DNA of 34,536 nt. It comes from Hypsibius dujardini. Its lineage: Eukaryota > Tardigrada > Eutardigrada > Parachela > Hypsibiidae. Below are positions 10,872-21,800 of this stretch, piece after piece. A program made the position numbers and the translations under genes. Where the stretch lies: contig LRSR01010240.1 of the NCBI GenBank assembly GCA_001579985.1, positions 1 through 34,536 on the forward strand, written 5' to 3'. The notes under the pieces were generated by a model. The model made no database searches. It was not told the DNA's origin and worked only from the letters and a program-made list of their open reading frames with translations. The number at the start of each line of letters is the position of its first letter. Position 1 is the stretch's first letter.

Positions 10872-11272
10872 TAATTTATCTTCCCTGTTGTATCGTTGTT
10901 TTCATAATTCATGAGGGGTGTGTACACTTGCTATCAGCGCCTCCAGTACCCCACCCACAGTAATGCTCACGCTCACGGATGGGCAGTCAATCCCATAATC
11001 GCTCTAGGTAGCGACGCTCTCTTGAGTCTTCATTTCGTCGTTTGCTTCGTTGGAGTACTATCATATTTTTCACTTGCGTGATGATTGTGTTCTCACCATT
11101 TAATTCAAGCTCTATCATAGTCTTGTAACAGAATCTCGAGCATCAGTTTCCCATACGTAGTGGAGCACAATAATTTATCCTTCAGTACTAAATTGATCTG
11201 TTAAAGTTAAATGCAGTGACTTAAATTAACGATAGCAATAAAGACGAGTTTGTCTTTTTGAGTTTCGGACTG
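10872..11272. other. Upstream region of receptor R1
   Basis: 400 bp between the mariner element and the ATG of R1. It should hold the R1 promoter and 5' leader, but no TATA box or initiator can be assigned with confidence. Confidence 0.35.
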
Positions 11273-11901
11273 ATGTTTCCTCAAATTATGTGGATGAAGT
11301 GGCTGATGTTTGCTGTAATAATTGTCATGGTTGACGCAGCTAATCGGCACCCTGTCGTCAATGTCGAGATTGCCTCCTTGGGTCATATCTACCCGGATAA
11401 TGGTGGATGTTTGCCGTATGCTGGACCATCGCAAGATATTGCACTGCAAATGATTCAAGAGAAATATCAGGGGACTTTCAATTTTTCGATGCGATATGTT
11501 TTTGATCGGAAAATCAAATCATGCAACGAGCTGGCCGACAATGCAGTCGACCTGGCCTCAAATTGGTGGTTTAAGACGCGGAACAGGAACAGCATACCGG
11601 CTTTGATATTTCCAGGTTTGTTGCAGTGACATTTTACCAGGCATTGAGCCCGACTTTCGTTTATTGTTCCCCAATAAATGCAAAAAGGAAACACGATTAT
11701 TTTTAGCTTGCACGGATCCGGAAACTTTCTCAATCAACCAAATCGCGGCTGCGCATAACTTGCTCATGATCACAAGGTATGTATCCTTGCGTACATGTGG
11801 CCTGTTTCGGTATTTTATTACGTCTCGGTCCTTGGATTTGCTTGTCCAAGGTTATAAATCCCTTGCACATCTCCAATCGCACCACCTCTCATATGTAATA
11901 T

Positions 11902-12168
11902 ACAATCGAAACAGAAATAGTTAACGATCACGTGCTTTTTGCACTCCTTATCTCTACTTCCAATCAAGATTGAAATGCACACATCTCGACTTCAGCTGAG
12001 TGGTCATTGTCCTCTAATGTGAATGCCCTCATGGTGGGCCGCACGGCTTACACAAGGCCCCAAAAATTATCTGTATAAGTGACTTTCGCCTCGATGGCGC
12101 ACCATCAGTTTCTATTGGTGCGCAAGCTCAAACCACACCTATCATCAACTATTTCTGTTTTGATTGTA
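11902..12168. repeat. Small MITE-like element in R1 intron 2
   Basis: Inverted repeats of about 28 bp, 11902-11930 and 12140-12168, share ACAATC-AAACAGAAATAGTT with few mismatches. They enclose about 210 bp that are not themselves palindromic apart from a short GCGCACCA/TGGTGCGC hairpin near 12095-12123. This fits a non-autonomous element; target duplications were not established. Confidence 0.5.
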
Positions 12169-12279
12169 CTCTAGTGTCTTTGATATGAAGCAGTATTGAG
12201 CAAGGGTAAATTTCCAAACGACTCAACTAAGTAAACAAACTTTTCCTTGCTCTAGTCTCTAATTTATGTATAGAAAACC

Positions 12280-13217
12280 ATGAATTCGTTCAAGCTCTAC
12301 CTGCTGTCGTCAGGGGCTAAATAGAAATACGAAGTCACTTTACTCTGGTTTGGTTATTTCTCGTAGTTGATTTGGTATTGATTGATAGGTTTTGACAACC
12401 AGAGCAGTGTAATTATTTTTGCATATATGTGTTCTTCGGAATTCAGTTGGCAGTCTAATTGAACGACGGTTTGGGCATGTCAGAAGAATGTACTGCTAGT
12501 CAATAATATTGTGAAAACTTGGACATCAAAAAACTACCTTTGAAGACAACTTTGAAGACAACTTTGATCAATCAAAGTTCGCATGGACTACATTCATTTT
12601 TGTTTCGGTGCATTGGCTAATGGATCTCATTGCTCAATCATTAATAAGTCAATGCCATCAGACCAAATATTTCCAACATGGTCAATCACAAACGGAGATG
12701 TTCTCTATTAAAATGTATTTGTGCTTCAGCATTGATCAGTCACAAACTGGTTTTATCTGCTGTCTTCAGCGTCTAAATATGAATACGGACAAGTCAGTTT
12801 ACCCTGGTTTGGTCTTGTCTCGTATTTGCTTTAGTATTGATTGAAAGTCATTGAAACACAGAGCTGTCCGTTTTTTTCTTTCTGCGAATAAATTTGCAAT
12901 GACTCTTCGGAATCTTTTTGGGAATCTAATTTAATATCAGTTTGGATTGGTCAAGTCAGACGAATCATATAACTGGCGAGTGATATTGTGGAAACTTAAA
13001 TTTAGATAACTATGTTTGAAAACAAAGCATGTCTCGTAAAGATAGAAAACATCCATTTTGTCTGTTTCGGGGCATGGGCTAAAATATTTTAGTGGTCAAA
13101 GATCTTTCGAACATGATCAGTCACAAACTGGAGACCTAAGCAGTTCCTATGCATGTCTGAAATATTTCGAATTGGGAGATGTTCTCTATTAAAATGTATT
13201 TGTGCTTCAGCATTGAT
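12280..13217. repeat. Tandem duplication in R1 intron 2 that copies the splice acceptor
   Basis: Two diverged units of about 460-480 bp lie head to tail. A 43-bp block including the exon 3 acceptor (GTGCTTCAG|CATTGAT) is identical at 12694-12736 and 13175-13217. The upstream parts also correspond, for example ACTCTGGTTTGG at 12342 with ACCCTGGTTTGG at 12801, and TGTTTCGG-GCAT at 12601 and about 13064. Only the downstream acceptor (13209-13210) leads into coding sequence (DNQNVIRNKTLSPT); the upstream copy at 12728-12729 is a decoy. Confidence 0.75.
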
Positions 13218-14138
13218 AATCAAAACGTGATAAGGAACAAAACATTGAGCCCCACGTTCGTTTTGGTCGGCCACTACAATGACGGCTCATATTTTGACTT
13301 CTACAAAGCCATCGTGACAACCTACGCTTGGCGGTCGGTTTTCATCCTTATCGATGATGCAACTCGGGCGACCTATTTCCCCTCGGTTGGCAGTATTGCT
13401 GCGTCCAGTTTGGCTAGGATTCCCGGCCAAGAAGTGACCGTTCGGCACCTCCAAAGACCAGCCTCAACTTTACTACAAGAAGCATTACGAGAATTTCGAT
13501 CCATCAGCCGGGGTACGTATCACGAATGATTACAGTGAATGCTTTCGACCTCTCATCTGTGAGTGCTCTGTGACTCACGTTCTAGAATTCATTCAAGCGT
13601 ATAATTTATGGATTTGTTGTAGTACTGCTGTTCTTTGGTCGAGCGGAAGGAGCCAGATTGCTACTCGTGAGTAACCGCCTAACACCTTTTGTGACAAACC
13701 GGTTCTTCGATTGTTTATCACTTTTGATCGGGGGCTTGGAACCATACCGTGTGTGGCTCCGCCCCTTTGTTTCTTTCGCCTTGCGCCTGAAGCGATTTTC
13801 CTGTTTTTTCATCCTTTTCTACGACAGTTTACCATGTGTGCTGTGTGCAGTTTGTTCGCTTTCGCTAACTCATGCAATGGCAACTTTGTTGTTGTTATAT
13901 TCCCGTTCCTTTCCGCAGATCAACGCTTTCCTGCTCAACATGACAGACGGAGAATACGTGAGTGCTAATAAAAGTGATGTGTTTGTTATTTGATAGTGGA
14001 AAAGACTAAACCTGCGTAGTTTGGTTAACGTAGCTCAGCGGTTAATATTCTTTAGCCTTGAGTACTGAACATTAATGAAAAATGTATGTCCACATCAGGC
14101 AGTGAATGGGTCCGACCTTGCGATCAATTCCCATAATC

Positions 14139-14705
14139 AGACCGAGGAGCGAAGCGACGAGGTCCTCTAAGTTGCAGTCCAGTGGTTGGAAATCGAGAAT
14201 GTCTGTCTGTGTGTGTGTGTGTCACAGTCATGGGCGGGGTAATCACATTGAGTGCTCGCATATGATTGGCCAGTTTAGTCTAGGGCGCCCTACCTTTCGG
14301 ACTACAGTGTATAAACCTTTGACCAGAAAATCAGGACGCTAGATTTGTCAAGAGGCAATTTGTTACCACAAGGCTGCAGGCTATACAAAAAAAGTGCAGT
14401 GTGCAGCATTTCATGTACTGCAGATTGCACATGTGGTCTTGTGACCAACTATTTCCACCTCAAATCAAAGCACTTTTTTGTATAGCCTGCAGCCTTGTGG
14501 TAACGAATTGCCTCTTGACAAATCGAGCGTCCCGATTTTTCAAGCTCGAGCGTTGCCGAAGATGAACGTCTGAAAGCTTTAGGAACTGGCTCTCAATAAA
14601 CGGTAAAATGTGTTCGTTCCCAGTACTAGTAAGAAAATACCTGAACTTAAGGCATCAGTTCTGTCTTTGCAAAATAATTGACTGAGCTCCTCGGTCTTTC
14701 CATCG
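14139..14705. repeat. Nested foldback element in R1 intron 5
   Basis: Inner arms 14326-14400 and 14466-14545 are near-perfect reverse complements (TTTGTCAAGAGGCAATT, GTTACCACAAGGCTGCAGG, CTATACAAAAAA). An outer 12-bp pair AGACCGAGGAGC (14139-14150) and GCTCCTCGGTCT (14686-14697) may mark the full extent. A TG microsatellite lies at about 14209-14222. This resembles a MITE or foldback element and helps explain why this intron is 2.1 kb while its R2 counterpart is 75 bp. Confidence 0.65.
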
Positions 14706-15163
14706 ATTGCATCGATTGCTAGTACATTCAACTTTAAAGTACATCGCATCAAAAAGTAATTTGTTCGTTTATTATTTTATTTACATAAACAGGAGGGTGT
14801 GTTTCTAAAGGTCCGAAAACACTTGTGTTTCAAAGGTCATGACCGCATTTACAACACTACCCGTTAATGCTGCGGCGTTGCGTCCCGTATTTCGCCAATT
14901 AATAGATCACTGCAATCATTAACTATAGGCCTCGTTCAGTTGTTTACTGCGCCCCGTGGCGACAACCTTTGAGGACGGAGTGTGCCAGAAACTACTGGGG
15001 TTTTTCATTTAAAAGTGTGACCACACATGCAAGTCACTTGAAATGACATGGGGAGTAGGAGAGACATCACTCGTGCTTTTGGCATCCGGAAGAGTTACAG
15101 GAACTGAAGGAGGAAGAAATAGATTCATGCTTCGATATGCTTCACACACGGCCGTAATACTAG

Positions 15164-15224
15164 GCTGACTTAGTTAGAGCCGCAGGCCGCTTGCGATAAC
15201 AAGCGTGGCTCTAACTCGGTCAGC
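15164..15224. other. Stable 61-nt hairpin in R1 intron 5
   Basis: An 18-bp outer stem (15164-15181 with 15207-15224, 16 of 18 paired, GCTGAC..AGTTAGAGCC) is followed by an inner perfect stem CGCTTG/CAAGCG (15188-15193 and 15200-15205) closing a 6-nt loop, with a one-sided bulge between. The size and shape are like a microRNA precursor, but it could equally be the core of a small inverted-repeat element. Not evidence of expression by itself. Confidence 0.4.
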
Positions 15225-17227
15225 TTAACGTTCTGGGTTTGTATAGCAAAGAATGACGCAGAATCAGATGGATGTGATACGAAGACGGATCAGGGGGAAA
15301 TGTTCATGGTAGATGACGGTGTCAGCCTCGAGTCCGCCGAGCAAGGTCGTCTGCAGAGGTGACGATCTTCAAGCAGTCCTCTACAACACTCCGGACATCC
15401 TCGGGAAGACTAGGATGGCGACTTGGATAGGTTCCTGATGAACAAACACGTATACACGATACCGGACTCAATCAACTTGATTGGGCCGAAACGAGAGGGA
15501 ATACGAGACAATCGATTGACAGTTTATTATGATGACTGTAAATATGACTACACTCTCGACCCTCAAGCCAGCGGCACACAGGAAAATGACGCTGCAAAAA
15601 AATGTATCGGGGCAGGGCTACAGACCACTCGCAAAAACTACCAGAACGGATGACTAACAATAGAACAACGTCTTAACACAAGAACAAAGGCGCTTAATCC
15701 TGGTCATACACCGCTCCAGTTCGATCTTAGTATTTCTGCCAATCAGTCATTATCGTCCTAGACTGAAAGACCAAACACTCGTGCCAATGCCTACCATGTC
15801 GTTGGGGGGGGGGCGGGGCAGAAAGGAAACATTATCAAAGGTCTAAAAATTGTCAACTTCCAGTGAGGTTTTAATGATGGTTGCAAAACATTCACAGTCG
15901 CATTGTTGCAGTGTTAATCAGGTAGTGTCTGAACCGCTGAGCCATTGATTCATCTCAAACTAGCATGAATTGAAAGATTTAGGACTAACTTGCCCTAAAC
16001 TCTACTCATTACTAGTCCTAACCGCAAATAATACAAAATGGGACGCACTTGTACTTGCATTTGCAGGTGTATATAACTGCTGAAAACTTCCTCAATGCCC
16101 CCCTTTACGGTCGCCTTGATTGGAACTATGGCGACGGGGACGACGAGGTAAACCAAAAACACAACGAAACGTCAGCAAAGAAAGCAGAAAATATCCCGAT
16201 GACTCAATTAGTACCTGAAACGTTTACTTGCCACAGATTGCTAGAAAGGCCTTTCCCTCGCTACTGGTCATCCGGCCTGTGGACTATAACGACACCCTAC
16301 CACAAACAAGTCTGCTGAATGCGACTGATATTTCACGGCGAGCATTGGTCGATTATAACTTAACACTCCGCGGGCAACCTGGTATTGTGAAGTACCCACA
16401 ATTACTTAACACGTCTTGGACACTTTCTAGCGCGACCATATAGCCTAACCGGGTTTCTTAATTCTAGCCAATGCCCAACGTTATTGCCTCGTACCTCTCT
16501 GTTGAAATATTTGCCCAGGTTCGACTAGACATTTTTATTTCAGTTTCACAAGGGAAGTCTCGCTACTTGTCGCCTATTCGGAAGAATTTTAAAGGTACCA
16601 TTCAAACGCTAAGAATTTGCCCTATCAACAGATAATGTTTGTTTCGCCAATGTTTCTCTTAACCGTTTGCACATATGTCGACAAAGTCCGCCGAAACACA
16701 AATTATGCGTGACATCATTTGGACGCAAGGAAAACCGTGGCCTCCTCCCAACAGGCCGGCTTGTGGGTACAATGGGGATTCCTTGAACTGTTGGACAAAA
16801 TCGAATATTGGTAAAAATTGCAACCATCTTTAGTTATGAAAACGTTTACTAGATTTTAAAAATTTCAAACGGGTTTTTTGGTGCTCCCTGTTTCGCTGCC
16901 ATTTAATCTCATTCTAGTCGGACTGTCTGCAGCCTTCATTTATTGGATCAGGCACGTATATCAACTATGAAATACGTGACATATATAGTAGGCACATGTC
17001 TGTGTAGCCTAAATTATGAACTGACGCGATCAATGTTAGTATGATAAACGCTTTTTGTTTTTAGGTCTGGGCATGAACATTATCTGACAATCGATCACTG
17101 GATAATCGACGACAGGCTCCTGTTGCCTCTTATCGATCGACGGCTCTCCATAATGTTGATATGCAATCATTTCAAAGAACCGGCAAATGAAGTAGAAGCT
17201 GATACTGGCGAACATAGCTACGTTTAA

Positions 17228-18510
17228 ATTTCATGCGAGGGGAAGCTACTCTATAGATGCCTCTCGGATGTTACCAAGATTTTCTAACACGACTTGCTGT
17301 GCTCGCTACATTTGCAGTGAAGAATTAATCATGGCCCCTATCCTGTAAAAATATTCATATTCCGTAAGAAAAAAATCTTTGAGTTTGACTTGTTCTGGAA
17401 GTTTTAGCTGAATAATGCAGTGTGTTCATAATTTCGGTCATCGTACCGCGCATTTAAAATATTCCTTTCAGTCTGCTTTTATTATATGTTTCTGCAATAA
17501 AAACTGATTGAAGAGAAAAAAAGGCAAAAAATACATGCATTTCTTGAGTTGGGTGGCCGAGGGTGAGGCGAGTCAGAGCGCTTCCTCATCTCCCCCCCCC
17601 GCAAACAGTCCCGTTTTACATTCACAATCCGATAAGCCATGATACACCAGGATGTTCGGATCGGAAAACATTTGAAGGGAGAAGAGCAAAGTACTAAAAT
17701 TAATTCAGGAGATTTTCTGGGCTTTAAGCGTACCAGAACAAACTGAAACGATTCTTTCATCGTGTGAAACAACGCTTATTCAAGTTTTTGTATTGAGCGC
17801 CTGTAATAGTTTTTGGTCAAAGTATAATTCTCGATTTTTGAAAATAGAAACAATCATATAACCTCTCGATGAGCCTTTTCTCCTAACAGTGCGGACCTCG
17901 AACCCCGCCAACCGCAGATTCCGACAAGAATTACAAGGGGTCAATTACTACTGTCAAATTCTAATTGCTCCTAACTCTTTTCTTGAATACTACCTCACCA
18001 CCTTTGATTTAGAAAATATGTCTCGCGGCAGTGGGGCTCGTATTCGATGGAAAAAGAATCTGGAAAAAACCGAATTTTTTCTCCTCGCTCCCACCCAGTT
18101 GAAATGTTGTGATTGACATCAGCAGAATACTTGATTTATGCGTTATTCTCCGTTCATGAATTGATGCATGGACCCTTGGACTTATCGTACAATGAAATAT
18201 TCTTTGTTGAAGTGCGAGGCAGCTAGTTAATTTGAAGCATAGAATAATCTTTTTGATCAAATCGAAGCGCGCAAATCACCGGATCCATCCGCAGAAGCCG
18301 GAAATTAGTTCACGTGCCAATACAATTTCTCTCAATTACGGCAAACGTAACGGTCGATCATGGATATCGTGTCACATAATTCTCGGTGGTCATTATCAAC
18401 GATTTTAATTAAAGGGGTTCACTTAAGGGGTCGTGTGTCAGCACATGATCCTAGATTTCGTGAAACGTGCTCGGTTTTGAGATTCACGTAAGGCAGCACG
18501 AGAAAGCAAT
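17228..18510. other. Spacer between receptors R1 and R2
   Basis: It holds an AATAAA at 17496-17501 that could serve R1, and a C9 run near 17592. No exon for a kinase or guanylate-cyclase domain is recognisable on the plus strand, so R1 appears to end with its short tail. Nothing else is identified. Confidence 0.45.
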
Positions 18511-18726
18511 ATCCTTGACGTACGATTTTTGTGTCACCACACAAAAGCTGAAGGGAGATGCTCCTTCAATGTGGGGTATTTTTAATGGAGCTCTATTTTC
18601 TTTACTTTCAATCCTTGACATATGTATTTTTGTGTCACCACACAAAAGCTGAAGGGAGATGCTCCTTCAATGTAGGGTATTTTTAATGGAGCTCTATTTA
18701 ATGGAGCTCTATTTTCTTTACTTTCA
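18511..18726. repeat. Two-copy 101-bp tandem repeat upstream of R2
   Basis: Unit 1 starts at 18511 and unit 2 at 18611 (both ATCCTTGAC). They share a nearly identical core running from GTGTCACCACACAAAAGCTG to TTTCTTTACTTTCAA. Each contains the perfect palindrome TTTTGTGT-CACC-ACACAAAA. Unit 2 has an extra internal duplication of about 15 bp (TTTAATGGAGCTCTA). The repeats end about 145 bp before the first ATG of R2 and could lie within its promoter. Confidence 0.85.
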
Positions 18727-18870
18727 AGCGATCTTCGGGAGTACCTCATTTGTAGAGATAACCTCATAATATTTTTACTGAAACCGTTTCCGTTCACTTA
18801 TCAAAGGTACCACTTCGTTTAACATTCATAACATGACCTAAGTACAGATAAAATATTAGATCGTCTTTAT

Positions 18871-21800
18871 ATGCTTGTTATTTTCACCCGGAACAAACTG
18901 TTCCGTGAAATGACTATTCCTGGGAACGCCGTGCTGGTTTGTTTTATTCTATGTACATACGCACTTCAAATTACTTGCCAGGAAACTTCCCGGTTAAAGG
19001 GTGACATTATTCGAGTCGAAATAGCATCTGTGGGCCACATTTATCCCGATAGTTTGGGATGTCTACCCTACGTCGGTCCACCGCAAGATATCGCTCTGGA
19101 CATGATACAGCGCAAGTACGAAGGGGTTTTTAATTTCTCTCTGCAGTATATCTTTGATCGCAGAATAAAGTCATGCAACGAACTTGGCGACAACGCGGTC
19201 AATTTACTGGCGCCTTGGTTGTTTAAACCACGGAATGCCAAAATCGTTCGAGCTCTAATATCTCCATGCGAGTGTCCAAGTGGATTCCGCATTTAGTGCT
19301 GTCTAATCTGTCATGTTATTTAGCTTGCACGGACGCGGAAACTTTTTCCCTCAACCAACTAGCATCTGAGCATAACCTGCTGATGATTACGAGGTAGGGT
19401 TTTAAATCGAAGTTAAAAATGAATTACATAAAATATGGGAATGGTTAAACCTTTCGTCGCAAAAATTGATTTTGTTTTCAGTATCAACAATCAAAATGTT
19501 ATAAGGAACAAGAAGTGAGCCCGACATTAGTCTCCGTTAGCCACTACTCGGACGGAGCGTATTTCGATTTTTACCGTGCCATCGTGACGACCTATAAATG
19601 GTTGTCGGTGTTTCTTTTGATCGACGACTCGACGATGCCCCAATACTACGTTATCGTCAGTCGAACTGTCGTACAAAGCTTGTCCACCATAATCAACCAG
19701 ACTGTCACAGTCCGCCACCTAAAGAGATCACAACCGATCCAATACCAGGAAGCCCTTCGGGAATTTCAATCCGTGAGCCGAGGTATTCTTGGTTATGTGA
19801 CCGGTATTGATATATGGTTGTGTGTAACCAGAGGCTCGTTTTGGGTCCTTGCAAGGCGGTAACAACACCTCGCACGATAGGGGCCGGGGTTGGGCAATAG
19901 AGCAAAATGCATTTTTATCAAGATTGAACCCAAAATTGGGCCTCTTGTTCTTGCTCATTTTGAATTTTGTGGGGGTCTGAGGGTCTGATTTTCAAGACAC
20001 AGGGGATTTGAACGAAGAACTGATTTTTTGAAATGTTTTGAAATCCCAGGGGGCCTACTGAAAATCAGATCCCCACAAACCCAAGGATTTAAAATGATCA
20101 GGGACAGGAGGCCCAATTTTGGGTTCAATCTTGAAAAAAGTTCTCCTTTGCCCTGGCCCTACCATAAGGGGTCTTGGTTCCGAATTTTGGGAACCATAAA
20201 CGAGCCTCTGCGCGTAGCATAATATACATGTGGCTGCAATTTTGTCCCGTCGTTTAAAAGCAGATCCGGTCAATAAGGGCTAGTAGTATGAGCGCCCTAT
20301 TCATGTTATTTGGGTCATCCGGATAATCGGACCAGGCGAAATTACAGCCAGAAGTGCAGCATTATTTCTGTTACAGTTCTGTTGTTTTTCGGACAAGCTG
20401 AACATGCTCGGTCTTTGCTTGTAAGTCACATTTTAGCTTCCTCTACCACACCATCATACTGTTTGCATACAGAGCCCTGATTTCGAAAATTAGGCTGAGA
20501 ATATATAAGCATATTAAGATAAGACCATTAGCCATTCGTTTTAGTGAAAAAGGCGAAACCATTTTTTTGCAAGGGGAGGGAAACTACGTGCAGAGAGGGG
20601 GATGCAATTCGGCTTCGGAGTACAAATTTCACCTTTGTAAATTAAAAAGGACCTCGCTCCCATTTGAAGGGGTGACCGTTTATTTTTATAGCTTTGCTGG
20701 TGAACAAATATTCACATCGCAGCTTCCCAATTTAACAAACAATGAAATGCGCCCCCCCCCCATCCCCCCGCAACCTCTCGTATCAATTTGAAAGGGGCAA
20801 CTGCCCAGTACACCCCCACCCCTCCGTTCCACCTCTGGGGATAGAAGGGACTTGGTATACAACTCCTACCACTACCTCATTTGAAGCACCCTGCTTCGTC
20901 ATGCCACACCCTTAACTTTCGCAGACATGCCCCAACCACACGGCATCAATCGTTCCAATGGTAATGTTGAGTTTTCGCTGTTACTCTGTAGATCCACGCC
21001 GTTTCTCTTAATATGACTGATGGAGAATATGTAAGAGTGTTTACCGCAAACTTTACTCGTATTTTTAATGCAACTTTGGGAGGCGATGACGATGGGCGCC
21101 TCTAGGTTTACATCACCACGGAAACCTTTGTTTACCCTCTACTTTTTGGCAAACTGGATTGGCGGTACGGCGACGAAAACGACAAGGTAAAACAAACAAG
21201 CTAGACACGGTACCACGATCCTAGTGTCGTATCCTTCCAGGTTGCGAGAGATGCATTTGAATCCCTTCTCGTCATCAGACCTGTGGATTTTAACGAGACC
21301 CTACCACCAGGTGGCGCTATGAATCCCGCCGAAATCTCACAACGAGCGCTTTCAAATTACAATTTTTCTTTACTTCTTACTGAGCAGGTAGCGTGTTAAT
21401 ATAACCCTCATGTGGACAATACATATCAAGAATTAATTTTTTTGCAGCCCTCACTGAATCTCATCGCCGCGTATCTTTCAGTAGAAATGTTCGCGCAGGT
21501 GCGTATCAATTTTCCTTCAAGAAGTCTGATGCGTTGAGCATCATATTTTGTTTTTTGCGCTGCCAGGTTTTGAATGAATCATTTGTCAAGTACGGGTCAT
21601 CTAGTCTCACCGACGGTCGACATTTAGCTGGCATGTTTATCAATAAAACATTTGATACCTTCGTGGGGAAGATTGCGATTGATGGCTTCGGACAACGTAC
21701 TGTGGATTTCATGCTGTCGGGTTTTGATGCCACGAACACAACCTTTACAGTAAGGAGTCAGTGAGGACAGTTGTGTTGCTCAATGGACATCACTTGAATA

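Larger units (their letters stand above)
11273..17227 (+). pseudogene. R1: ANF-receptor-type (NPR-C-like) receptor, damaged near the membrane
   Basis: Tandem paralogue of R2. Clean exons: 11273-11615 (signal peptide MFPQIMWMKWLMFAVIIVM, then GHIYPDNGGCLPYAGP), 11707-11776, 13211-13512 (SPTFVLVGHYNDGSYFDFY), 13623-13666, 13919-13957, 16067-16147, 16237-16386 and 16468-16518, phases matching R2. Beyond 16518 it decays. The counterpart of R2 exon 9 runs on without an intron, loses similarity and meets in-frame TAA at 16633 and 16660. The next block (16663-16810, TQGKPWPPPNRPACGYNGDS) has no AG acceptor in front. The membrane exon (about 16853-16951) needs one extra T in a T6 run (16871-16876) to read FLVLPVSLPFNLILVGLSAA. 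A last exon, 17065-17227, ends in TAA. Probably a pseudogene, although the ligand-binding exons are intact. The extracellular domain would bind a peptide ligand. Confidence 0.75.

Noticed and set aside
13658-13993. 111-codon plus-strand ORF overlapping R1 exons 4-5
   Set aside because: It reads through two exons and an intron; the R2 comparison shows exon boundaries at 13666 and 13919 in different frames.
14031-14041. TAGCTCAGCGG, a good tRNA A-box
   Set aside because: No B-box at tRNA spacing and no cloverleaf; at most a decayed tRNA-derived SINE.
15423-15653. 76-codon plus-strand ORF in R1 intron 5
   Set aside because: No recognisable motif, and it lies inside a large repeat-bearing intron.
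17065-18870. Search for kinase-homology or guanylate-cyclase exons after R1
   Set aside because: No glycine-rich loop, HRD/DFG-like or cyclase motifs were seen on the plus strand in this interval.
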